The notes below the pieces were generated by a model. The model ran no database searches. It was given only the letters and a program-made list of their open reading frames with translations, and was not told where the DNA came from. DNA of 64,000 nt. Origin: Jiella avicenniae. GTDB lineage: Bacteria; Pseudomonadota; Alphaproteobacteria; Rhizobiales; Rhizobiaceae. The DNA lies in NCBI RefSeq assembly GCF_021390325.1, contig NZ_JAJUWU010000001.1, positions 347,115 through 411,114 of the forward strand, given 5' to 3'. Position numbers and translations under genes: made by a program. Below are positions 27,301 to 35,192 of this stretch, piece after piece. Positions within the stretch are counted from its first letter, which is position 1; every line of letters begins with the position of its first letter.

Positions 27301-27489
27301 TCCGTCGAAATCCAGCGAGACGGTGATGACGGGCCGGTCGACATTCGGCAGCTCGCGGATCTCCACGGCGTTGAGGGCGGCGAGGCCGGCGACGACGATC
27401 AGGAGATTGAGGACGATGGTGAAAACCGGCCGACGGATGAACAGGCTGGTGAAGGCGGTCAGGCCGTCGATCGGCGCCTCGGGCTTCAC
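24304..27489 (-). CDS. RND family efflux permease
   Basis: A 1061-residue inner-membrane pump of the AcrB/MexF class with 12 membrane segments in two similar halves and two large periplasmic loops. The proton-relay aspartates are present as Asp406-Asp407 in ATGLVVDDAIIVLEN. The opening FIRRPVFTIVLNLLIVVAGL and the segment PNVDRPVITVSLDFDGASPE are typical. It lies immediately after its adaptor gene (4-bp overlap). No outer-membrane TolC-like gene is nearby, and no regulator, so substrates are unknown. Confidence 0.94.
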   Translation of the reverse strand: MKPEAPIDGLTAFTSLFIRRPVFTIVLNLLIVVAGLAALNAVEIRELPNVDRPVITVSLDFDGASPETIDRQVTSQIESAVARVTGIESISSQSEFGDARVTIEFSDATDLNVAASDVRDAVSRISNQLPEGADEPRIVKADADAQAIMRLAVTAKTMKIEDLTTLVEDRIADQLAAVDGVADLQVYGEREKLIYVDIDPDKLATRGLTLGNVATALQNAAMDVPAGSLASPSQQLIVRADANVNSPEAFEAIYLDDRTQLGDVASVRFGPDEAASQLRRNGETGIGLGVVRQAGSSTLDISEGVRREVANLNRTVPDGVHVEVTSDDATFINGALHEVELAIGLAVVIVVAVIFLFLLNFRATFIPAVTMPIALVGVVSFIYVMGFSVNILTLLALVLATGLVVDDAIIVLENIVRWRDMGAKPRAAAVIGAREMFFAVVSTTATLAAVFVPISFLPGQAGGLFKEFGYVLAAAVVISSFIALTLCPMLAATFLKAREDEAKPGFFARGIRWVGARLAGFYAVTLRFCLAFPVVVVAAAALFSFSAYTVFTTMPQELTPSEDRAVVLMRVSGPQGASLDYTNAQVRRVEDILMPYVDSGEAKNVFAITGRGGANQAFMVVSLADWSDRDRTQQEIVAEINGKLRNIAGVRAFAIQPNSLGIRGGGQGLQFAIAGQNFDELSQSADTLVEAMQKDGRWGTVRLSNDATQPQLSVVIDRARASDLGIDIDGLATAMQALLDGREIGQTYIADKEVPIRLITTSDPVNDPGDLRNVFLKASDGRIVPMSTVATIEEKPIAPSLERENRSRAVAITASIPDGYAIQDAWTDVQRFSEDMLPQTQRLIPLAEAATLSETNNGLALVFGFALVIIVLVLAAQFESFVSAFIIIATVPLGIACAIFALSFFGMSLNLYSQIGLVLLVGIMAKNGILIVEFANQLRERGMPLREAVEQACLIRLRPVMMTMVATVVGGVPLVLASGAGAEARVALGYVIVGGLGLATFSTLYVTPVAYLILGRFSSPVSERTAELHRDVAAAERRHALEEDEEDERGGGHGGHPAPAE

Positions 27490-28877
27490 CGGCCGCTCTC
27501 CTCGCCGCGCGGGGCTTCCCCGGATTGAGAGGCTCGGCCTCGCGCCGCCGGCCTTTCGAGCGAGGCCGGGGGCGGCGCCGGCATTTCCTGCGCGACGGCC
27601 GAGCGCACGAAGCCAGACGGGCGGAGGGCCGCGCTATCGGCGGCCGACCGTCGCTCCCCCGCCTGGCGGGCCGCGCTCGTGTCCGCGCCAGGGGATGTGC
27701 CCCCGGCGACCGGCGAGGCACGATCCTCCGAACCGGTGCGGACTTCGATCCCGGGCCGCATCGCCTGAAGCCCTTCGACCACCACGTCGTCGTCGGCGTC
27801 GAGTTCACTCGAGGAGACGAGGACCCGGTCGATGTTGCGCTCGACGATCGAGATCGGCGCCTTGACGGCCTTGCCGTCGACGATCTTCCAGACGATCGGG
27901 CCGGTCCGCTCCCAGACCACCGACAGCGGATCGACCGACAGATATTCCTCGCCGTCGAGGGAAAGCGAGACCGCGAAGGACATGCCGGGACGCAACGTGT
28001 CGTTCTCGTTGTCGACCAGCGCCTCGGTGCGGAGCGTTCGGCTGGCCTCGTCGAGGCGGCTGTCGATGGCGCTGATGTGGCCCTTGAACACCGCATCCGG
28101 CTGGGCGGTCGGCACCGCATGCACCGGCGCATCCCTTTTCAGTTCGGAAACGAAGCTTTCCGGCGTGTAGAAGACCACCTTCAGTTCCTTGCGGTCGTCG
28201 ACCGTGGCGATCGCCGTCTGGGCGCCGACGAGATCGCCCGTATCCACGGAGACGATGCCGATCCGGCCGGCGATCGGCGCCCGCACCGTGCGCTTTTCGA
28301 GGGCGATCTCGGCCGAGCGGAGATCCAGCCGCGCATTGTCGCGTTCGCGGATCACGTCGTTCACCTCGACGCTGGAAATGGTCCGCGACTGTTGCAGCCG
28401 TTGATAGCGGGTGAGCTTTTCCTCGGCCGCGTCGACGGCGATGCGGGCCCTCGCGACGGCGAGTTCTTCCGAGGAATGCTCCAGGAGGACGAGCGGGTCG
28501 CCGGCCTCGACTTCGTCGCCCGAGCGCACCGATACGGTTTCGATCACGCCGGTCGTGTTGTCGGGATAGACCGTCACCGACCGCGCCGCTTCGCCGGTGC
28601 CGATGGCGCGCATCTGGGTCCGGGTGCGCCCGGTTTCGACGGGATTGACGACGACGAGCTGGGGCCCACCGCCCCGCGAGCGCCCGACCGTCGCCTTGGC
28701 CGTCGGCGCCTCGCCTCCCGGCGGGGCGAGCCATGCGATCGCCTCGCGCAGCGGTGTCGGCATCGGCAGATCGGAAGCGAGCAACGCCCGTCCGGCGGAG
28801 GGCTCGAGCTTGACGTAGGCGGCTCCCATCAACACCAGCACGACGAGGGTGACGAGGATTTGCCGGATCATGGCCAT
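27486..28877 (-). CDS. RND efflux periplasmic adaptor (HlyD/AcrA family)
   Basis: A 463-residue adaptor with one N-terminal membrane anchor (ILVTLVVLVLMGAAYVKLEP) rather than a lipobox. The lipoyl half-motifs are visible as VRSGDEVEAGDPLVLLEHSS and VRAPIAGRIGIVSVDTGDLV, around a helical hairpin. The tail beyond about residue 385 is rich in Ala, Pro, Gly and Arg and appears disordered; it is longer than in AcrA. The gene heads the two-gene pump operon. The 218-bp region upstream is AT-richer than the surroundings and probably holds the promoter. Confidence 0.9.
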   Translation of the reverse strand: MAMIRQILVTLVVLVLMGAAYVKLEPSAGRALLASDLPMPTPLREAIAWLAPPGGEAPTAKATVGRSRGGGPQLVVVNPVETGRTRTQMRAIGTGEAARSVTVYPDNTTGVIETVSVRSGDEVEAGDPLVLLEHSSEELAVARARIAVDAAEEKLTRYQRLQQSRTISSVEVNDVIRERDNARLDLRSAEIALEKRTVRAPIAGRIGIVSVDTGDLVGAQTAIATVDDRKELKVVFYTPESFVSELKRDAPVHAVPTAQPDAVFKGHISAIDSRLDEASRTLRTEALVDNENDTLRPGMSFAVSLSLDGEEYLSVDPLSVVWERTGPIVWKIVDGKAVKAPISIVERNIDRVLVSSSELDADDDVVVEGLQAMRPGIEVRTGSEDRASPVAGGTSPGADTSAARQAGERRSAADSAALRPSGFVRSAVAQEMPAPPPASLERPAARGRASQSGEAPRGEESGR

Positions 28878-29032
28878 GCGCGGCGGTTCTCCGAAATCGG
28901 TTGGGCGGAAGGCTCGCGAACCTTCTCAGGAGCATATCCGACAATCCGGCAGATTTACTTGCAACACGTAACGAATTGTAATTCGGCTCGGTTTCGCGCG
29001 ATCGGCTGGGACGCCGGTGCCCCCGTTCTCGC

Positions 29033-29060
29033 AAAAAAGGGCCCGCCATGCAGCGGGCCC
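29033..29060 (-). terminator. Rho-independent terminator of the PRC-barrel gene
   Basis: Read on the minus strand, GGGCCCGC pairs with GCGGGCCC across a 6-base loop, followed by TTTTTT. It lies 36 bp after the stop of the PRC-barrel gene. Confidence 0.9.
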
Positions 29061-29095
29061 TCCAATCATTTTGTCGTGCGAAAGATTTGCTCGCG

Positions 29096-30829
29096 TCAGT
29101 TCGCCGGCTGGGCGGTCCCCTGCGCCGGCTGGCCCGACATCGTTGCGTCGGAGTCGGCACCATTGCCTTCGAGACGCATGGAGTCCCGGTTATCGGCGTA
29201 GGTGTCCTTGTTGTACTCCGGCGCGTTGTTCAGCTGATCCTCGGTGAACTGGGTGTAGAGGTACAGCGTCCCGTTCTGGTCGCGCATGAAGTTCAGATTG
29301 TCCATGCCGAGTGCCACCGGCTTCTCGCCGATGCCGAGGAAGCCGCCGACGTCGACGATGACGGCGTCGACCTGGCCGTCGGCGTTCAGCGCGATGTCGC
29401 CGATGTCGCCGACGCTCTCGTCGTTCGGACCATAGACCGTCGTGCCCATCAGGTCGTCGGCGGAGAGGGTCGAGTCGTTCTCGACCGCGGTCATGCCCTG
29501 GCGCTGGCTGCCACCGGTCGAAGCCGTGGTGGTCGCGTCGCCCTGGGTATTCATGGTGTTCTGCGCCGACTGCTGCGTGTTGTCGGCTGCATTGTCCATG
29601 CTCTGACCAGCGTTCTGGGCCGTCTGTTCCGCATTGTCCCCGGCATTGTCCATCGCCTGCCCGGCATTGTTCGCCGTCTGCTCGGTCTGGTCGCCGGCGT
29701 TCGACATGGCCGACCCCGCCGCGGCGCCGGTCGCAGCGCCTGTGGTCGTCGCGGCCATCTGGTCGTTGGACTGCGCCTGGTCGGTCTCGTTCGCGGCCAT
29801 CTGGTCGGACGACTTGTCGTCGTCGAACTCCGGCGCCTGCGTCAGCGCTTCCTTGTCGAGGGCAGCGGTGATGCGGGGCTCGTCGTTCTCGGCGCGCGCC
29901 ATGGAGAGCTGGTCGAACGGAACCGCAACGTCCTTCTCGCCGATGCCGAGGAAGCCGCCGACGCCGACGACCGCCGCCTCGACCTGACCGGACGACGCGA
30001 GAACGAGATCGTTGATCGCACCGATCTCGTCGGCGTCGTCACCCGGGCCGGAATAGATGTCGCTGCCGATGAGGTTCTCGGTCAGGTACTGATCGGACCC
30101 GACGGTCGCAGGATAATCCGTCGCGCCTGCGTCGCTCGTGGCCGCCTGACGATCGGTCTTGCCGGCAGCCATGTTGCCGCTGTCGTTTGCGGCCATCGAC
30201 TGCTCGCTGGAACCGTCGGCCGGCTGCATCGCACCGTCGGACGGCTGAGCAGCCATCTGGTCACCGGAGGCCGGCGCGTTGCCCGTGGCCATGCTGGAAC
30301 CACCGGCCGGCTGGGCGGTGTTCGTGGCGGCCTGCTCCTGCGCGGCCTGCTGCTCCTCGCGGGTCTGGAAGGTCGGGGCGCTCGCAAGATCGTTCATGTC
30401 GGCCTTGAGGACGGCCCGGGGCTCGTTGTCCTGACCCATCGTCCAGCCGATCTGCTGGAACGGGATGGCGACGACCTTCGATTCGTCGTTGACCGTGGCG
30501 TCGACGATCGCCGCTACGACCTTGCCGTCGCTGCCGACGAGGAAGTTCTGGATGTCGCCGACGGATTGTGCGTCTTCGCCTTCGCCGTCATAGAGCGTCT
30601 TGCCGTTCAGATTGGACGCAAGATACTGGTCGTCGGAAAGCTTGGTCAGGTAGTTGCCCGAGGCGGCGGCCTGGGTGTCGCCGGACATCGCCGTGCCGCT
30701 CGACGACGCGTCGCCGGTCGTCTGGGAAGCTGCGGGCTGCTGCTGGCCGGTGTTGGCCGCGTCCTGTGCCAGGGCCGGGGCGGTCAGAAAGGCGGCGATT
30801 GCCGTCGTTGCGAGTAGCTTGCGGATCAT
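29096..30829 (-). CDS. Secreted protein with three PRC-barrel domains
   Basis: A 577-residue exported protein; the signal peptide ends near APALA-QD. Three PRC-barrel domains are separated by low-complexity linkers: domain 1 at about 55-150 (around QYLASNLNGKTLYDGEGED), domain 2 at about 235-335 (VEAAVVGVGGFLGIGEKDVA), and domain 3 at about 450-555 (VDAVIVDVGGFLGIGEKPVA). The linker before domain 3 holds about three degenerate 17-residue repeats (TANNAGQAMDNAGDNAEQ type). Single PRC-barrel proteins are common in rhizobial stress regulons; three copies in one chain is unusual. A sigma EcfG promoter motif lies 90 bp upstream. Confidence 0.88.
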   Translation of the reverse strand: MIRKLLATTAIAAFLTAPALAQDAANTGQQQPAASQTTGDASSSGTAMSGDTQAAASGNYLTKLSDDQYLASNLNGKTLYDGEGEDAQSVGDIQNFLVGSDGKVVAAIVDATVNDESKVVAIPFQQIGWTMGQDNEPRAVLKADMNDLASAPTFQTREEQQAAQEQAATNTAQPAGGSSMATGNAPASGDQMAAQPSDGAMQPADGSSEQSMAANDSGNMAAGKTDRQAATSDAGATDYPATVGSDQYLTENLIGSDIYSGPGDDADEIGAINDLVLASSGQVEAAVVGVGGFLGIGEKDVAVPFDQLSMARAENDEPRITAALDKEALTQAPEFDDDKSSDQMAANETDQAQSNDQMAATTTGAATGAAAGSAMSNAGDQTEQTANNAGQAMDNAGDNAEQTAQNAGQSMDNAADNTQQSAQNTMNTQGDATTTASTGGSQRQGMTAVENDSTLSADDLMGTTVYGPNDESVGDIGDIALNADGQVDAVIVDVGGFLGIGEKPVALGMDNLNFMRDQNGTLYLYTQFTEDQLNNAPEYNKDTYADNRDSMRLEGNGADSDATMSGQPAQGTAQPAN

Positions 30830-30916
30830 GATGGAAACCTTCGTCTATATTAGAGATAGACAAGCGCGAATGACGCTCTTCGCAAAGAGCGATCCTGCGC
30901 CGTGTGATGGCTGAGT

Positions 30917-30941
30917 AACTTGCGACCCGGCAAACGGTTCC
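30917..30941 (-). promoter_or_regulatory. Sigma EcfG-type promoter for the PRC-barrel gene
   Basis: On the minus strand GGAAC (30941-30937), 17 bases, GTT (30919-30917). This matches the alphaproteobacterial general stress promoter (GGAAC at -35, GTT at -10). The -10 lies 88 bp before the ATG. Confidence 0.7.
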
Positions 30942-30992
30942 CAAAAATCCGCCGTTTCCGGCGGATCTCTCCCATGGCACGTGGCAATTCGA

Positions 30993-31157
30993 TCAGGCGA
31001 CGATGATGACGCCGAACAGTAGCAGCAGCAATAGACCGGCAAGCACGATGAAGATCAGGATCTTCGCAATTCCCGCAGATACACCAGCGATGCCGCGGAA
31101 ACCGAGAAGACTGGCAATCGCGGCGACGATCAGCAGAATGATAATCCACTCGACCAT
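30993..31157 (-). CDS. Small membrane protein, DUF1328 (UPF0391) family
   Basis: A 54-residue protein consisting of two membrane helices: MVEWIIILLIVAAIASLLGF and, after RGIAGVSAG, a second run of Ile and Leu ending GVIIVA. The Gly-Phe-x-Gly-Ile-Ala-Gly turn is the DUF1328 signature. The ATG at 31157 has AAGGAG at the right distance; the longer upstream frame is not needed. Its function is unknown; the family is often linked to envelope stress. No clear GGAAC-type promoter was found upstream. Confidence 0.88.
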   Translation of the reverse strand: MVEWIIILLIVAAIASLLGFRGIAGVSAGIAKILIFIVLAGLLLLLLFGVIIVA

Positions 31158-31423
31158 TTCGAACTCCTTGGTAATCTCTCCAGCGAGGAACGACGTCGGT
31201 CGCCCTCGAACGCCCATCTAGGGTCGATTGCGGCGATGAGGATGGAAGATGCCCGGCAGGAGGCCGAATTGCCGGTCGGCAGCGAAGACACCGGGCGACA
31301 TGTCGCGGCGCTGGCAGGATGGAGAACGAAGTTTCGATCGCACATGCCTGCTGCCGTCGACATTCCCGGAAAAACACCTAGCTCAGGGTCCCGGACCGCC
31401 GCACGAGCGGCGACCGCAGCAAG

Positions 31424-32413
31424 ATGGTTTCATTGGCAATGCGAATATTGGCGCTTCTGAATGGCGACGGCGGCACTCTGAAGACGACGGACCTCGATTG
31501 GCTGTCCGCGTTGATCAAGGACGAGTTCGCCGTTCACGGCCATGAGATCACGGTGGAAATCGTTGCGGGAAAAGACGTCGTCCCTGCCATCGAACAGGCT
31601 GCCGAGCGCAAGGACGTGGACGTCCTTCTCGTCGGCGGCGGCGACGGAACCGTGTCGGCGGCGGCGGCGGCCGTGTTCGAGACCGATACGGCGCTGGCCA
31701 TTCTCCCGGCCGGGACGATGAACCTCTTCGCGCGGACGCTGCAGATCCCGCTGGGCCTCGAGGCGGCGGTCAAGGCGCTGGCCGGCGGCACGATCACCAA
31801 GGTCGACGTCGCGACCGTCAACGGCAAGCCCTTCGTCCATCAGTTCGCAGCCGGGCTGCATGCGCGGATGGTGCGGTTTCGGGAGAGGATCACTTATCGC
31901 TCCCGGCTGGGGAAGATCTGGGCGACGACGCGGGCCATCACCCTCGCTGTTCGCAAGCTGCCCAAGGTCGAACTCCTGATCAACGTCGACGGCCGCACCG
32001 AGCGACTCCTGTGCTCGGCGATCGCCATCTCGAACAATCTCTACGGGCTGGGGCACGTTCCCTTCGCCGACAATCCGAAGGGCGGGGTGCTCGGCGTCTA
32101 CATATGCACCGAGCGAAATATCAGTCGGGTCGCCAAATTGACCCTCGACATCTTCACCGGTCAGTGGCGGAGCAATCCGTCGCTGCTGGTCAAGACCGCC
32201 AAGCACGTCCAGCTGTCCCATCGCGGCAAACCGCGGTCGAATCGGGCCGTCAGGGACGGGGAACTCGAACTCCTCGACGATCTGTCCGAGGTCGAACTCC
32301 ACCCGCTCGGCCTGAGCGTCCTCGTGCCGGCGGATGCGAGCTATCTGGAAGAGGCGACACCAGCCGACCAAAGCGCAGTGCCGGCGCCGGGCGCGGCCTC
32401 GTCTACGCCCTGA
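31424..32413 (+). CDS. Diacylglycerol/lipid kinase-like protein (YegS/DagK fold)
   Basis: About 329 residues with the diacylglycerol kinase catalytic domain. The nucleotide-binding loop VDVLLVGGGDGTVSAAAAAV and the following AILPAGTMNLFARTLQIPLG are hallmarks (GGDGT and the Gly-Thr-x-Asn segment). It would phosphorylate a lipid using ATP at the inner membrane; the exact lipid is unknown. The ATG at 31424 is used, with 31439 (MRILALLNGD) an equally good start. It is the only plus-strand gene among the minus-strand stress genes between 29096 and 35192. Confidence 0.87.
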   Translation: MVSLAMRILALLNGDGGTLKTTDLDWLSALIKDEFAVHGHEITVEIVAGKDVVPAIEQAAERKDVDVLLVGGGDGTVSAAAAAVFETDTALAILPAGTMNLFARTLQIPLGLEAAVKALAGGTITKVDVATVNGKPFVHQFAAGLHARMVRFRERITYRSRLGKIWATTRAITLAVRKLPKVELLINVDGRTERLLCSAIAISNNLYGLGHVPFADNPKGGVLGVYICTERNISRVAKLTLDIFTGQWRSNPSLLVKTAKHVQLSHRGKPRSNRAVRDGELELLDDLSEVELHPLGLSVLVPADASYLEEATPADQSAVPAPGAASSTP

Positions 32414-32509
32414 GCCCGCCGGGGCGAGGCGGGCTTCCCACCATCGGTCGCGACCGGACGGCGGGCAAGGCGGCGCGCGCCACCGCAATACGTTCGCGCA
32501 CGCGCCTAC

Positions 32510-32785
32510 TCAGTGGGCCCGAAGCGCCTTGACGAGAGCGTCCTTGGACATGTCCGAACGCCCGTCGATGCCGATCTCCTTGGCGCGGTCGTAAAGTTCG
32601 TCCTTCGTCCACTCTTCGTAAGGCGGCGATTTTCCGCCCGCCTTCGAGGGGTGCATGTCCGGATTGGCCTTGGCGTTGGAAATCCGCGCCGCCTTCTCCT
32701 TCGAATTCCCCTGATCCCGCAATTCCTCGTAGAGTTCGGGATCCTTCAATTGCGGGGTCGACCCGGTATTGGGTTGCTTTGCCAT
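32510..32785 (-). CDS. Small stress protein with a Rho N-terminal-like domain
   Basis: A 91-residue, very hydrophilic protein. The N-terminal half contains LYEELRDQGNSKEKAARISN, as in the small DUF7218-type proteins (name from memory). The C-terminal half, WTKDELYDRAKEIGIDGRSD followed by KDALVKALR, is the helix-extended-helix fold of the Rho N-terminal/SAP type that often binds nucleic acid. The ATG at 32785 fits the compact size; the frame is open upstream. It probably belongs to the stress regulon and is downstream of the gene at 32908. Confidence 0.82.
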   Translation of the reverse strand: MAKQPNTGSTPQLKDPELYEELRDQGNSKEKAARISNAKANPDMHPSKAGGKSPPYEEWTKDELYDRAKEIGIDGRSDMSKDALVKALRAH

Positions 32786-32907
32786 CGTCCGTCTCCGCTC
32801 GAAGATGTCAGGTTCCCAATTTCTGGCCTCGCGCTCGGCGACCCGTTTTCCTCGCGCCGGGGGAAGCCCGGGGCGCGCGAGACCCAATCGCCGGCGCTCA
32901 AGGGCGA

Positions 32908-33168
32908 TCACTGTGCGTTGTCCGCGCCGCCTGCCGTCCCGCCTGCGTCGGGAGAAACCACCGTCGCGTCGTTCGTGTTCGCTTCGCTTTGGGCCGGTGC
33001 TGCCCCCGACTGCTCGGCATTCTCCAATGCGGAATCGGGTGCGTTGGCGTTGTAGATCTGGAACCCGACGAACAGGACTGCGCAGAGTGCGAGTGCGACG
33101 ATGAGGATCATGAGGACGGGGGTGCCGCGGCGGCCTTGTCTGGCGCGTTCTTCGTCCAGCTTGGTCAT
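32908..33168 (-). CDS. Small single-pass membrane protein in the stress cluster
   Basis: An 86-residue protein: a short charged cytoplasmic start (MTKLDEERARQGRRGTP), one membrane helix (VLMILIVALALCAVLFVGF), and an Ala/Asn/Gly-rich external tail that appears disordered. AAGGA lies 8 bases before the ATG at 33168. No known family is recognised. A consensus sigma EcfG promoter motif 160 bp upstream points to general stress control. Confidence 0.78.
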   Translation of the reverse strand: MTKLDEERARQGRRGTPVLMILIVALALCAVLFVGFQIYNANAPDSALENAEQSGAAPAQSEANTNDATVVSPDAGGTAGGADNAQ

Positions 33169-33330
33169 GGGATGTATCCTTCGGGTTCCTCGGCGAGGAC
33201 GGCAATGGCCCATTACGCCTGGTTGGATCGACCGGTCCTCCGACGTGCTCCCGCCCGAGCATTGCGTGTCACGCGCAATGCCCGGTCGCCGGAGCGCTGC
33301 CGGAGGGAAGCGGCGATTGGTTGAGGGAAA

Positions 33331-33355
33331 AACGCCCTGGGAAAGAAGCCGTTCC
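33331..33355 (-). promoter_or_regulatory. Sigma EcfG-type promoter before the gene at 32908-33168
   Basis: On the minus strand GGAAC (33355-33351), 16 bases, then CGTT: a full consensus GGAAC-N16-CGTT. The -10 end lies about 163 bp before the ATG. Confidence 0.72.
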
Positions 33356-33416
33356 AACAGGAGCGGCAGGCCGCGCCGGTTCTTTCCGGTCGCGACTGAC
33401 CACGCCGCGCGGCCTG

Positions 33417-33869
33417 TCAGACGTCGCTGCGTCCGCGTGTCCGCCAGGATTCGATCGCGCGCCACATCGCCCAGCCGACCGCACCTGCGACGGGCACGAA
33501 GAGCAGCTTCTTGTTGCGCTTCGCCGATTGGAACAGCAGCGGGGCGTTGGAAAGGGCAGCGACGCCGGCGATCGAGGCTATGTCACGCTGCAGCCGGTCG
33601 TCGGCACGCTTGCGGGGCGGCCGCCGGACGATCACCGTGGCTATCCAGGTGAGAAGAATGAGGACGAAAAACACCGCCGCGAAGCCGAGCGCTGCGGCGA
33701 GCGGGCCGTAGAGGGCCGCTATCCAGACATAGAGCGCCGTCATGAGATAGGCGATCATCAACAGCGCGAAGACCGCCATTGCGAGGTAAAGAACGATCAG
33801 CCTGCGAAGGCGGGCGACGTAGACGCCCGCTTCGCCGGTCACCAACTTGGCGACGAGTTGCCAGACCAT
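33417..33869 (-). CDS. YqjE-like (phage holin superfamily) membrane protein
   Basis: A 150-residue protein with two adjacent membrane helices (VLYLAMAVFALLMIAYLMTA and AALGFAAVFFVLILLTWIAT) followed by a basic cytoplasmic part and a weaker hydrophobic segment near LLFVPVAGAVGWAMW. This resembles the YqjE/DUF1469 holin-like family. It starts 6 bp after the YqjD-like gene, the same pairing as yqjD-yqjE in enterics, where the proteins are membrane partners induced in stationary phase or stress. It is not evidence of a prophage. Confidence 0.8.
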   Translation of the reverse strand: MVWQLVAKLVTGEAGVYVARLRRLIVLYLAMAVFALLMIAYLMTALYVWIAALYGPLAAALGFAAVFFVLILLTWIATVIVRRPPRKRADDRLQRDIASIAGVAALSNAPLLFQSAKRNKKLLFVPVAGAVGWAMWRAIESWRTRGRSDV

Positions 33870-33875
33870 CGCGCC

Positions 33876-34271
33876 TTACCGGAAGAGACGGGCGTAGAGA
33901 TAGCCGATGCCCGCGGCGATCAGCACGCTCTTGATCGGCTCGGCCCTGATCCGTTCGCTGACGTCCTCTTCGAGATCGGAAGCGGCATCCTGCGCCTGCC
34001 GGAGGTAGGCTTCGCCCCGCTGGCGAACGTCGTCGCGCAGGGCGGAAGCCTGCCGGCGAACGTCCTCCGCGCCGTGGGTGGCGAGGTTCCTCACGGAATC
34101 CGACAGCGACGATACGTCTTCCCGCAGGCGGCTCAGTTGTTCCTCGACGCTCGCCCGGTCGGCCTGCGTCTTCGGATCCTGTCCCGGCGTCCGTGCACCC
34201 GAGGTCGCCCCCGATGCGCCGGCCGAGCCGCCACCCGGAATGTTGGGATTGTTCGCCATGTTCTCGCTCAT
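33876..34271 (-). CDS. YqjD/ElaB-like (DUF883) membrane-anchored protein
   Basis: A 131-residue protein: a Gly/Ser/Ala-rich start, a long amphipathic helix (about residues 40-105; SVEEQLSRLREDVSSLSDSV and similar) and a C-terminal membrane segment (PIKSVLIAAGIGYLYARLF), the DUF883 layout. In E. coli, YqjD tethers inactive ribosomes to the membrane. The ATG at 34271 heads a two-gene unit with the YqjE-like gene. A sigma EcfG-type promoter motif lies 106 bp upstream. Confidence 0.86.
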   Translation of the reverse strand: MSENMANNPNIPGGGSAGASGATSGARTPGQDPKTQADRASVEEQLSRLREDVSSLSDSVRNLATHGAEDVRRQASALRDDVRQRGEAYLRQAQDAASDLEEDVSERIRAEPIKSVLIAAGIGYLYARLFR

Positions 34272-34291
34272 CGATCGGTCCGTTCGTCTTT

Positions 34292-34327
34292 TCTGGATTG
34301 CGTGTTGGCTCTGGATTGCGTGTTGGC
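34292..34327. repeat. Perfect 18-bp tandem duplication in a promoter leader
   Basis: TCTGGATTGCGTGTTGGC occurs twice back to back (34292-34309 and 34310-34327), between the sigma EcfG promoter motif and the YqjD-like start codon. This would lengthen the mRNA leader by one unit. Confidence 0.85.
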
Positions 34328-34376
34328 CGAGCCGGCCTTGAGGTCGATTGGGCAAGCCCGTCCGTGCCCTGGCAGT

Positions 34377-34401
34377 AACCCCGGCGCCGGCCGCCGGTTC
34401 C
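34377..34401 (-). promoter_or_regulatory. Sigma EcfG-type promoter for the YqjD/YqjE-like pair
   Basis: On the minus strand GGAAC (34401-34397), 17 bases, GTT (34379-34377). The spacing is identical to the other promoters in this block. Confidence 0.7.
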
Positions 34402-34416
34402 TTCGTCGCAAGCGCC

Positions 34417-34968
34417 TCAGGCGGCGGGCGCCACCCCGATGATCTGCGACGAAATCGAATCCGGGCCGTAGTCCCCGTCACCCTCAACGCCGAGGATTTC
34501 GGCGATCCGCGTCCGTGCCCGTGAAACGCGACTCTTGATCGTTCCGACGGCGCATTTGCAGATTTCGGCCGCCTCTTCGTAGGAGAAGCCGGAGGCGCCT
34601 ATCAGGATCAGCGCTTCGCGCTGGTCGTCCGGCAGCATCTCGAGGGCCTTGCGGAAGTCCTGGAGGTCGAGGTGACCCTGTTGTTCGGGGTGACCGGCGA
34701 GCTGCATCGCATGGATGCCGTCCACGTCCTGCACCTCGCGACCCTTCTTGCGCATCTGCGTGTAGAACTCGTTGCGCAGAATGGTGAACAACCACGCCTT
34801 CATGTTGGTGCCCGGTTGAAAGGTATGCTGCTTGTCCCACGCCTTGACGAGCGTTTCCTGCACGAGATCGTCGGCTCGGTCGAAAGAACCGGTCAACGAG
34901 GTCGCGAAAGCCCTCAGATTGGGGATGATCGTGATGAGTTCCTTGCGGAAATCGAACTGCGCACTCAT
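34417..34968 (-). CDS. ecfG: General stress response sigma factor EcfG
   Basis: A 183-residue ECF sigma factor with only regions 2 and 4. Region 2 has LITIIPNLRAFATSLTGSFD and DDLVQETLVKAWD; region 4 has LPDDQREALILIGASGFSYE followed by CAVGTIKSRVSRAR. The sequence matches the EcfG/RpoE2 group that directs the alphaproteobacterial general stress response. ATG 34968 lies 8 bp after the nepR stop; an upstream GTG at 34980 overlapping nepR is possible. The nepR-ecfG order opposite phyR is the classic arrangement. Confidence 0.95.
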   Translation of the reverse strand: MSAQFDFRKELITIIPNLRAFATSLTGSFDRADDLVQETLVKAWDKQHTFQPGTNMKAWLFTILRNEFYTQMRKKGREVQDVDGIHAMQLAGHPEQQGHLDLQDFRKALEMLPDDQREALILIGASGFSYEEAAEICKCAVGTIKSRVSRARTRIAEILGVEGDGDYGPDSISSQIIGVAPAA

Positions 34969-34976
34969 GGGCGGAC

Positions 34977-35192
34977 TCACTCCCGATCGTTCTTCTTCGA
35001 CGCCGTTTCCGCCTCGTCCAGCGCATCGAGCAGGCTCAGGAATCGGTCGGGAACGGGTTCGCTCGCCACGTCGTCGTAATAGGCTTTCAACTGCTTGCCG
35101 ATCGCCGTGTTGATGCCGAATCCTGACGACTGCTGCGATCTCTGGGTCTGTCCCGTCTGCAATTTCTTGTCCTCAGCTTCGCGATCGCTCAT
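34977..35192 (-). CDS. nepR: Anti-sigma factor NepR
   Basis: A 71-residue protein. The core helices are FGINTAIGKQLKAYYDDVAS and PDRFLSLLDALDEAE, matching the conserved NepR segments (IG..L...Y......P.P.......L). NepR binds EcfG until phosphorylated PhyR pulls it away. The ends are charged and probably disordered. It is the first gene of the nepR-ecfG operon and its leader contains the promoter motif at 35391-35415. Confidence 0.93.
   Translation of the reverse strand: MSDREAEDKKLQTGQTQRSQQSSGFGINTAIGKQLKAYYDDVASEPVPDRFLSLLDALDEAETASKKNDRE

Noticed and set aside
33417..33869. Holin-like protein as a sign of prophage
   Set aside because: It is paired with a YqjD-like gene in a stress cluster and no other phage genes are present.
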